Shown here piece by piece: positions 24,647-35,700 of a stretch of DNA of 64,000 bases (the stretch's first letter is position 1; every line of letters begins with the position of its first letter). Under the pieces are notes generated by a model. That model was not told the origin of the DNA. It searched no databases and saw nothing but the letters and a program-made list of their open reading frames with translations. The position numbers and the translations under genes are program-made. This DNA is from Ectocarpus siliculosus. Taxonomy: Eukaryota; Sar; Phaeophyceae; Ectocarpales; Ectocarpaceae. The stretch covers positions 681,788 through 745,787 of the forward strand of contig FN649738.1 of the NCBI GenBank assembly GCA_000310025.1, in the 5' to 3' direction.

Positions 24647-26736
24647 CAGACAGACAGACATAGCGGGGGGGAGAGACATGTCGCTGTAATACACAATATT
24701 ACCATCTGTTTGTCTGTATATGGACCATACCATGCAGATTTCACGACGGCCCTCCTTCTGTGGATGCTACCACTGTTGGACGACGAGTTTCATGATGAAA
24801 CGTATGCTGTGATCGTTCTCAACGGAACTTTTTGTGATTACGAATGCTACCGCTGTGCCAGGGACATGTTGTTCTGTGTTTTTTATCAACGAACCTTGGG
24901 TGATTACGAATGCTATTTACCGTTGTGCCAGGGACATGACCGTGGACCGAGACACGGTTACGAGTTTCATGAAGGAAGACTCGGCCTCGGCGGAGATCCT
25001 CAAGGAGATGGCGGCCGAAGCGAAGAACGAAGACCTCAAGGTGATTCCTACCGCGTACCCCCCCCCCCCCAAACGGGTATTGCTGCCTTCCTCGTGATAC
25101 CACGTGCCCCCCCCCAACCACCGAAATAGCGCAAAGTGTACTGCTGTCTTCCTTTTGATATCACGTACCCCTCCCAAACAGCACCAAGCGTATCGATACC
25201 TTCCTCGTTGATATTTTTTTTATTGTTTTTTTTATCCTTGACAGGACGTGCTAGGCTACTCGTTCGCGATCCATCACGCCGGTCTCCCCAAGGGCGACCG
25301 CCAGCTGGTGGAGGACCTCTTCCAAGACAAGCATATCCAGGTGGGTGTGGTCTGTCTTCTTCTTCTTCTTTGCCTCGCGTCCCAACATGTATTGATTATT
25401 TTATTTCATTTAGTTACGTTTCCTCCTCCTCCTCCTCCTCCTCCTCTTCCTCCTCCTCCTCCTCCTCCCTCAACAACAACACATCAACCTACCAACAACA
25501 ACGACGAGAACAACCTTCCAACAATTACAGCCAACACCTGATGAACGACCACAGGTATTGGTGTCTACGGCCACGCTGGCGTGGGGTGTGAACCTTCCCG
25601 CACACACGGTGATCCTCAAGGGAACCCAGATGTACTCTCCGGAGAAGGGGAAGTGGGTGGAGCTGTCACCCCTCGACATCTTGCAGGTGCAGTGTTTTTT
25701 TATGTGTGTGGTTCCCTGCGACACGTCGAGCGATTTTGCTTCATCCTCCAACACCGGTTCGTGTTGTATCTTTTTGTTTTTCGGCCCTGCCTGTAGAGTG
25801 ACGGCCTTCGATACCACTGGGGTTCGTTTACCAATCGTTATTTTTTGTCGGATTGCGAACGTTGTTGTCTGTTCGCTGGGTTGTATCTCCTGCGTGAGCG
25901 CTTGATTGATATGTATGTTCCAGTTACAGTCATACCTCGGATAAGGACGCTATTGTTAAGGACGCTCCCCCTGTTACGGACAACTTTTTTTTCATAGGCA
26001 TGGTGGCTCGCAGAATGTACAACATCAGGAGGAGTATCAACCTTAAGGACACTTTCCCCGGCCGGCTTAAGGACACCCGTTTAAACGAAAAGCCGTGTGT
26101 GTCCTCAACCTGTAGTCTCTTCCCGAGAGCATGAATGTAAAGAAGACACGCTTCCATGTTCGATTGATCGCTCCATGTTCGACTGTTTTTAACCCCTGCC
26201 CCGTGTCTTTGTTGAACCGTGGATTGATTGATGGATGGGTTTCTAGATGATGGGGCGTGCTGGACGTCCTCAGTACGACTCCGAGGGAGAAGCGATCGTC
26301 ATCACGCAGCACAGCGAGCTCCAGTACTACCTGAGCCTCAACAACCAGCAGCTGCCCATCGAGAGCCAGGTGAACCTCTTGACGCTATTGGTTGCTGTGG
26401 TTGTGATTTTTGTTGTTGTTGCAGTTGTGGTGGTGGTTTTGTGTATTTCTTTCGAGTTATTCATGGATACAACGCTGTTGGGTAGTTAGTCTTTGGCCAC
26501 GGAGGTGTCCGCGTTAGTTGGAGCAGTACGCGGGTGCTAGATAGGGTACTGGGCAGAGGTCAAAAAAAAATTTCCGATGTCAAGGCGAAAACGACGACGA
26601 CACCAGTCCCACGAGCCTCCTAAGTTTGCTCCCTTCTGTCAATTTCTCTGCCGATCGGAGGTGCCTTTCTCTCTCTCGGGAAGTACGGACATCACAATCA
26701 TGATGTCTGATGCTTGCCTGCACCCATCCCTCTCTA

Positions 26737-26777
<41 letters not shown>

Positions 26778-29700
26778 GTCGCTTCGGATAACATTGCACA
26801 AACACAATCCCGTTGTGAGTGACGTGTTAAACCCCGGGGGAGATCGTTACAGCTACAGGTGCTCTTCAGACCTTCCGAACGCTTCTCGTCAAAACTCCCA
26901 CAGTTCGGCATGGGAAACATGAGTACCCCCCCCCCCCCCCCACCTCGTGCCGCCGTCTACACTCGCCCCTTTTTGCAAACACTGAAAAACAGTACGTGTC
27001 GAAGCTCGCGGACAACCTCAACGCGGAGATCGTCCAAGGCACCGTCCAGAGTGTCGCAGAGGCCGCGCAGTGGCTGGGGTACACGTACCTGTACGTGAGG
27101 ATGATGCAGAACCCCGGCGTCTACAGGGTGCCGCCGGACCAGCTGGACAATGACCCCGTGCTGCTGCAGTTCAGGGTGGACTTGGTGAGTAGCGCCCTTC
27201 TTTGTTGTTGTTGTTGTTGCCGTTGCCGTTGCCGCTGTGGAAGAGAGGTACCTGTGCTTGTTGTATTTTTATTGATTCCCTAGCAAATGCCGGTGTCTTT
27301 TTGTCTTGCTGTGGTGTGTTTTTTTGTTTTTTTGCGTATTTGTCTGTATTGTTTCGCTCTCCTCCCGTCGGCCTGTACAATTGCGCGGGCGCACCCCAGC
27401 CACACAGATCCTCTTTGGTGTTGTTGTTGTTGTTGTTGTTGTTGTTGGTGGTGGTGGTATCGTCGGCGTCGTCGTTCCCGCCGTCTTTTTGTGCTTGCGA
27501 GCTCTTGGACACGCCCGTATTGGCTCATTTCCCCCTTCTCTGTTACCGCTCGTTCTCGTGTGGTCAACCACAGGTCCACACGGCGGCAACCATCCTCGAC
27601 AAGACCAACCTTATCAAATACGACAGGAGCGGCAAGACCTTCCAGCCGACCCCTCTCGGCAGGGTGGCGTCGTACTTCTACGTGACCCACCAGACCATGG
27701 CCCGGTACAACGAGTACCTCAAGCCCACCATGAGCGACATCGAGATCTTCAGGTACGTTGTGGTTGGAGCCCGGCGTTCGTGTTTCTCTCTCTTGTTGCT
27801 ATCGACGCAGGCTGACAAGGCAATCACGAATACTCTCGTTTCACGGTTCCAACCATTTTTCTTATCGAAGGGTTATCGCCCTATAATAGACATGAGCGGG
27901 GAGAGTGTTGTGCGTGGGCCACGCCGTTGTTTAGGAGTTGTAAATTTATGGTTTATGTATGCTCCTCCCGTAGAACGGCTTCCGTGGCTCGACTGCTCCG
28001 CCACCACTGCCGAGAAGGGGTTGATTCCTTAGGCCTATCAGCGGTTTGGACGCGCCCTCCTGGCCCCGGAGCAGTCGATCGAGCTATGGAAGGCGGTCTA
28101 CGGGGGAGGGGGAGGTCACTCGCGCCACTAGGGCATATTCTCCAAGCAGTGGTTGGTGTTTTCGTCGGATGAGTGCAATCATCAATCATCATTCACGAGG
28201 TGCCTCGCGGGACAGGAACAGGGGCGTACGTGCGGATGACGATATAGCAAACGTTGCTACCCAGGCACCCCCCTTCCAGCAGTATGAACACGTAGCCTAG
28301 AGGGAGTATTGTAACCTTTCCCAATTGATGGCGGTGTTTTTTGTGCGGAAGGAGAGGTGGCGCGTCGTTATCTTTCCGAAGGGAACCCCCGGGGCATCTC
28401 CATCAATTGGACTCCGGTGAGGAGGTGTGCACTGGGCTCCATAGCGCCACCCTTGCCCTGAGCTCCCCCACAGCCGCATCTGAACACCTTGCCATGCTGA
28501 TTGTCGCACAGGAGAAGTTTTTCCGAATCTTTGTAAATCAACGTGGAAGACGATCCCTCCATTTCGCCCCCCACCCCCCCACCCCTCAAATGCCGTTTTT
28601 CTCGGACCCCTCCCCGCCGTGATTGCCAGGCTCTTCTCTCTGTCGGGAGAGTTCTCGCACATCGTGGTGAAGGACGAGGAGAAGCTTGAGCTTGGCAGGC
28701 TGGCAAGCAGGGTGCCCATTCCGATCAAGGAGAGCGTGGACGAGCCCACGGCAAAGGTGCTATGGGGTTGAACCGTTGAAACCGCGGCAACTGTAAAACG
28801 ACACGCCACCTTTTTTCGGGTGAACTCCTCCTTGCTGGCGTAGACCACAAGTTAGAGCTGCCGCGTTGGCACGATTGCCTCAACCAGCTTTCTGTGTTAA
28901 TTTACCAAGTTTCTCCCGCTAATCTTTGTATCCCCGCGCATTACCGCCGCATGTGTAAACACGCCGCCTTTTTGTCAGGTGAATGCCCTCCTGCAGGCGT
29001 TCATCAGCCAGCTCAAGCTCGAGGGTTATGCTCTGGTGTCGGACATGACGTACGTGCAGCAGTCGGCGGCGCGGCTTTGCCGGGCTCTGTTCGAGGTTGC
29101 CCTGAAGAGGGGGTGGGCTGCCCTGGCTGAGAAGACGCTGGACCTGTGCAAGATGGTGGAGAGGAGGTGATTGTGATCGATGCAAGGCTCGTGGTGGTTT
29201 GGTTGCTGTAGTTGTCGTGCTGTTGTTGTTGTTGTTGTTGTTAGAAGACCCTATGAATGTGCGACAGGGAATACGAAAGGCTTGTTACGGAGTTCACGCT
29301 AGCGTAAAATCGTTGCGGTGGCTGTGCTGTACGATACTTTTTCTGCTCGCCGATGCAGCTCCTCTCCTCTCGTCAATCCTGCATCCTCACCACGTTTTCA
29401 GCGTTCGTCTTGCTCTCTTGATGCTAACATTCCCACCGCCGCCTTTCTCGCTGTCGTCGTTCCTACACTTGCCTCTTCGCGATAGCTGCGGTGGGATGTT
29501 TCGCCACATTCGTCCACACTTGTGGTACACATGTGCATTCATCAATGACCCTTTTTTATCTACCCTTTGTTGTTTTTCCCCCAGGTGCTGGTTGAGCCAG
29601 AGCCCTCTCCGCCAGTTCCGCCTCCTGCCGGAGGTGATCGTGCGCAAGCTAGAGAGGAAGGAGATCGCGTGGGACAGGTAAAATCCCAAGATTCATTCCA

Positions 29701-32700
29701 CCACGTTGAATGGATATTTCCGTGATTGCTATCGAAGTGCACCGAAATGTTCCGCCTTCCCACTGAACATCCGGTGCGACTTGTGAGGGTAGACTCGTGT
29801 CGAAAAGCGCACTGTGTCACTCTTTGCGGCAATTTTCGACATGAACATGAACACAGGTACTACGACCTGAAGCCGGCCGACCTGGGTGAGCTGGTGAAGC
29901 TGCCTAGGATGGGCAAGACGCTTCACCGTCTGGTGCACCAGTTCCCACGCGTCGAGCTAGCCGCCAGCGTGCAGCCGATCACGCGGGCGCTGCTGAGGGT
30001 GGAGCTCACCATCACGCCGGACTTCCTCTTCGACCAGAAGGTATGCTTTTTGCTTTTTTTTTTTTGTTACCGTTATTCCCGACTTTCTCTTCGACCAGAA
30101 GGTACAAGTACTGGTATGCTTTTTGCATTTTTTTTAACCGCTGTTACCGACTTCCTGTTCGACCAGAAGATATGATATTTGCGTTGTTGTTTTTTGAATC
30201 TTAATACCCGATTTGCTCTTCGACCTGAAGGTATGTTTTTTCGTGTTTTTGCTTTTTTAACCTTAATGCCCGACTTCCTCTTCGTCCAGAAGGTACAAGA
30301 AGTCATGCCTGCTGTTTTTGTTTCGGAGAGGGGTTCGTCCTCCCAACGTTTCGGTGTTCGTTCATCTCCTGGTTTTGTGAACAAGATATTTGTACCTGTT
30401 TGTTGCGGCATCTTGTGGCGTACTCTTTGTTTTCGGTTGGTTACTTGAGATTGGAAGTACAATCGGATTGTACACATGGGTCGTGGCGAGCAGCATCGCT
30501 GTTGTTGTTAGGAAAGACTGAGTGGGCCGTATCGTGCAAGGAAGCAAGGGACCATGGTGACAACATCAAACATAATCCCACTTCCGTTGTCTTGTGTTTT
30601 TGTCGTCGAACCTTTTCGTTTCTATGTACTATTTTCTACTCCACGCGGATGTGGTTTAACTCTATTCTTCCCGCAAGGTTCACGAACTACGCTGTTTTAG
30701 GTCTGGATCCCGCAAAAATACTCATTCTATTCTAATCTTCCCTTCGAACATTTGTGTTCTGTTCTGTTCTTCCCGCAGGTTCACGACTACGCGGTTCTGT
30801 TCTGGATCCTGGTGGAGGATGTGGACGGCGAGAAGATTCTCCACCACGAGCCCTTCCTGCTCAAGCAGCAGTACGCCGATAAGGAGCACATGGTGTCTTT
30901 CACCGTCCCCATCAAGGACCCCCTTCCGCCCAACTACTTCATCAAGGTTATCTCCGACAGGTGGGGCGACCGGTGATATTCTCGAAGAAAAGCGAGAAGA
31001 CTTGCGTCGCTGCGAACGTTTTTTTTTTTTTTTTGCGTGTTGTGGGTGGATCTCTGGGAGGGTGGACGTTGTTGTGTGTGCTGTCAGAATGCTGCCTTTT
31101 TCGGGAACACGTCCGTTTGTGCTTGAAGGCACGTATGCATAGCAGATAATGGCTCACACGATAACGAGCAGAAAAGCGTGCACAACGGCACGATGAGAAA
31201 AGAGTACGCCACGGTACGATCGGAAAGGCGTGCACAACGGTTCGTAGAAGTCGTTGCAGTCTTACGTGTCCGCGTCACTTCCTGCGGGCAGGCCTGATGC
31301 CTGCTTCCCTCTCGGTCTTCCTCCCCTCGTCTCCCATGTGCATGGCGAGCTTCCCTCTTAACTCCTGCCTGTCATGTGTTCAACAGACCATCCCTTAACA
31401 GAGGAGCAGTACCATGATTATTACCTTGCATCGTTCCCTTCCCGCCTCGCGCTGTAACCGCGCGAGTTGTAGGGTAATGGGCAGCCAGAGACTGCTGCCC
31501 CCCCCCTCTACCTCTTGTTGTCCACGAATACCGTCGTCCTAGTACGTTTTTTTTTGCTCCTCGATATGCATGTTCTTTTGTTTTTCCCCGTGGGTGTAAG
31601 ATGTACCCAACCCAACGCCGTTCCTAGTTTACTCTTCCCTGATCCCCATCACCCTGAGCCACTTATATGACAATCTACTTTATCCCGTATCCGCATGATT
31701 TTAGTTTGGGTGCCTGCATGCTTGACACAAAAGTACTCCCGAAGGAATTGCCCCCCTACCGCTTCCTTGTCCTGACTATCGTGCGTTGTAAAGGTGGATG
31801 CGCCATAACCCGAGGTCTCTACCGCCTCCTTATCCTTATCATCGTCCCTTTGGCGCCCGGTGGATGCACATAAACCCGAAGCCGGTCATCCCCCCTTACG
31901 CTTCCTGTTCCTGATCATCTTCCCTTGCAAAAGGTGGATGCACATTTTGCCCGAAGCCGTTTTGCCCCATCAACCGTTTCCTTATCCTCATCACCTTATC
32001 ACCGCCCCTTCGACGACAGGTGGATGCACAGCGAGGCCGTGCTTCCGGTGAGCTTCCGGAACCTCATCCTCCCCGCCAAGTACCCGCCTCACAGCGAACT
32101 CCTGGACCTGCAGCCTCTGCCGGTGTCGGCCCTGAAGAACCCGGCGTTCGAGAAGGTCTACTCGGAGAAGGGGATTCAGTTCTTCAACGCCATTCAGACC
32201 CAGGTATCGAATACATACTATCGACCAGGCTGATCATTTCATCTATTGTACCGTCGATGACGTTCTTTCTCGTGCCCAACGAAGCCGACGGTGAATACAA
32301 TGAAAAAAAGAGGGTCCTTAGTACTGCTGTTTTCCGAATAGCTGCACCGCGGCGAACGGAAACTACCTCAGATTGATGATGCTATACGCGAAGTTGTTCT
32401 TGTGTTTTCCGTGTGTGTAGGTGTTCCAAGAGCTGTAGGACGGCAAGTATGGTAGTGTCCCTTTGCTTGCTTTTGTGCGACACATGCACATGTAGGTGTT
32501 CCAAGAGCTGCACGACGGCAAACTTAAATATGCCGTTACACTATAGTACTCTCCCTTATCTTGTTCATGTGCGTTCCGTGTAGGTGTTCCAAGCGCTATA
32601 CGACGGCAAACATGAATAACATCCCTTAAATCGTTATTGTGCCTTACACGCATACGTAGGTGTTCCAAGAGCTGCACGACGGAGACGCGAACGTGCTCGT

Positions 32701-35700
32701 GTGCGCCCCCACGGGCAGCGGCAAGACGGCCTGCGCCGAGCTGGCCCTCATGCGCCTCTTCACGACCAACCCCACGGCAAGGGCGGTGTACATCGCCCCC
32801 AAGGCCGAGGTATGTATGTGTGCAAATGATGGCACGATGGCATTGCCAGGGATGAATATCAGATGGGGGTGTCCATGTATGTGCTTGTTTCTATGTTTTT
32901 TTTTGTTTAGGGTAGGGTAGCCACAAAGGACCCGTCACTGTAGGTAAGACGTGAGAGCACTGAAGAAAAGTATGTTTGTACCAAAACACAAGCATTACCA
33001 ATGCTCACACAGGACACGTAAGAAAGACGGCGAGCAGCGCTGGAAAATGGTTTGTTTTGGTATTCTTGTCTCCAAATTTTTGTCTCCAAATTATTCACTC
33101 ATCTCGTTGTGTTTGTCTCTCTTTTTTTCTTCAAGTTTATATTTCGGGGAAGGCATGACGGCATGCCCCGTGATTCAGCAGCTGGGCCTGATCGACCCCC
33201 GCGACCGTCCCGTTTTGTCCCGTATTGTCCGAAACGAACGGAAAACGAACCCATGGAACGCAGTGTGCGTGTGTATCTTTGTTTACGTTTTCATTTCGGG
33301 GCAGACATGAGGGCATATGTCCTGTGATTCACCGTCCTTGACCTCCCCACTCCCGCCTTGTCTCGAACTAAACCATGGAACGCAGATCGCCTCGCTGCGG
33401 TTCCGAGGATGGTCGAAGAGCATCGGCGAGGGCCTCGGCAAGACCGTGGTCGAGCTAACGGGGGAAGCGGCGGCCGACCTGAAGCTGCTGGAGAGGGGCA
33501 GGGTGATCGTGGCGACGGCGCAGCACTGGGACGCGCTCAGCCGGAGGTGGAAGCAGCGGAAGAACGTTCAGGTACTTGGGAGGGTCGGTCTGACTGACAA
33601 ACTTAGAGAAGCACCCTTGTTTTCTCGATTTTTGTTTACTACTTCTGCAAGACAACGATAAATGATGGGGGTGTTCAATAGTCTCGCTTTGTTGAATTTG
33701 GTTTGGTTGTTGAGTTGGGGAGGCCATTCCGTTTCGTTTGGTTGTTTCTTTTCTTTTGTTGTGGCACACAACGGTTGCTGTATGTACATGCTTATGTTGC
33801 TTGCTGTGTAACTGCGGATAATACGACAGGACGTGGCCCTGCTTATCGCCGACGAGCTTCACCTCCTCGGAGGGCCAGAAGGGCCCACCCTCGAGGTCGT
33901 CGTCAGCCGCATGAGATACATCAGCAGCCAGCTCGAGAAGAAGGTACGGTATCTTCTCTCGCGTTCACCCGAAACCTTTTTTGATCTTTTTCGAGCCTCT
34001 CGCTTCCGTTCCTGGTAGCGGAAAGGGCGGCTGTAGTTCTTTTGACGGAAGCGAGCTCTTCACTCTTGTCGCGTTATCGATGGAAGGCAATCGCCGCAGG
34101 AGGGGTGGATAGGGAGGCACTCTTCTATGTGACAATGGAGCTACCTACAGCAGTAGCTCCTCGGCAAACAAATTGTTAGCTGTGTTTTGCAAGCGACTTT
34201 TTACTACATTGTGACACTCTCTGCACGTGCACGTTTGCTGCAAAACCAGAGTATTATGCGTGGGTTGATTGGGCACCCCGGCTATCCAACCGCTTCACGT
34301 TCGGCAGGAACGACTACTTGTATGCTTCACCTACCGCAAGGGACATCGATCTTTTCCCGCTCGTACAGCAGCAGGCGTGCCACACGCTCAGCGAAATGAC
34401 TTTTATTTCGCGAACACCACCCGCTGTTTTGTGCGCTGTGTTTTTTGTGCTGTTTTGCAGTGCCGCATTGTCGGGCTTTCCGCCTCGCTGGCTAACGCGA
34501 AGGACGTCGGTGACTGGATCGGGGCGACGGCGCACTCTCTCGTCAGCTTCCGTCCGGACGTTAGGCCCGTCCCGCTGGAGATCAAGCTGCACGGCTTCGA
34601 CGTTAACCACTTCGGGTCTCGCATGCTCGCCATGGCCAAGCCGGCCTACAACTACGTGGCAGTGGGATGCGCTGGTGGGTGGCATTGCTGCTGTTGCTGT
34701 GGTCCTGGCCTGTTGTTGTTTCCGCCGGGTGGAAGACTCAGGATAGCGGGGGGACCGTTCTGGTAAATGTAGATGTACGAGCATCCCTTCGCAGCTCCCG
34801 ATTTTCCAAATTTGAAGCGTTTTTGAGCCTACCCGCTCCAACTTCCGAGCCTGGTCCGGTGAGAACCCGCCGTGCCCCGTCCCGACTTTGTAGGGATGCG
34901 AGGTCAATGGTCTAACGACTACGGCATGCACGACAATGAGTACGCCCCCCCCCCCCCCCCCCCTCCAACTTCCCGTCCTCCCCAATTTGACCAGCCCCGG
35001 ACAACAAGCCGGCCATCGTGTTCGTCCCCTCCGAGGAAGCAGAGCCAGCTTACGGCCATCGACATGGTCACCTACGCCGCGGCAGACGGCGAGCCGAACA
35101 GGTTCTTGACGGTCGCGGAGGAAGAGATCGCCCCGGTGGTGGAGACGGTGCGGGAGGCGGCCCTGCAGCAGACACTGGGGCACGGGGTGGGCTTCGTGCA
35201 CCAGGGCATGCTGGAGGCGGACCGGAAGCGGGTGGAGGGGCTGTACAGGGACGGCATCATCAAGGTGCGCGGGTGTGTTTGGCCCTTGAGGGAGAATAGA
35301 ACTGATCCTGCTCGGCGTTGCGCTTGGAAGAGGAATCAATAGTTGGCACGCATGTGCTGGTTAGTCGTGACTCACTTCTATGCACTTGACGTACACACCG
35401 ACCGCGGAGCAATGTACCGGCACTCCTATTTCCCGTTTTTTCTCGCCACTACTACGGTGCTGACCGTTTGATTTTGTTTTCAACTTGACAATGCAGGTGC
35501 TGGTGGCACCCTTTGGCATGTGCTGGCCGCAACTTACTAGTATGCGGCCGTGAAACCTCGTACCAGCACCTACATGCAGTTCCGCTTTTCCTTAGCGCTA
35601 CGTTTCTGACCCGTTTGATTTTTTTTTGACAAAAACTTGGTAAGCAGGTGCTATTATAGTGGTACCCTTCCGCTTTTGCTGTCCGCAATTCTTTTCTACG

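Larger units (their letters stand above)
21123..26369 (+). other. BRR2: Brr2 helicase cassette 1 RecA domains (exons 13-21)
   Basis: Motif I APTGAGKT is near residue 550. [11 protein letters not shown] and the DEIH box (near 662) are in exon 15, [13 protein letters not shown] in exon 16, VFVHSRAET in exon 17, and [10 protein letters not shown] in exon 19. [17 protein letters not shown] is in exon 20. The arginine-finger motif [11 protein letters not shown] is in exon 21. All catalytic residues are intact, as expected for the ATPase that drives unwinding in known Brr2. Confidence 0.93.
26993..30960 (+). other. BRR2: Brr2 first winged-helix and Sec63 region (exons 22-28)
   Basis: Exons 22-28 match the winged helix and Sec63 module after cassette 1. 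Anchors are [86 protein letters not shown] and [17 protein letters not shown]. The spacing is that of the family, with no missing segment. Confidence 0.9.

Noticed and set aside
34314-35339. 341-residue minus-strand frame
   Set aside because: Antisense shadow of BRR2 exons 33-34.
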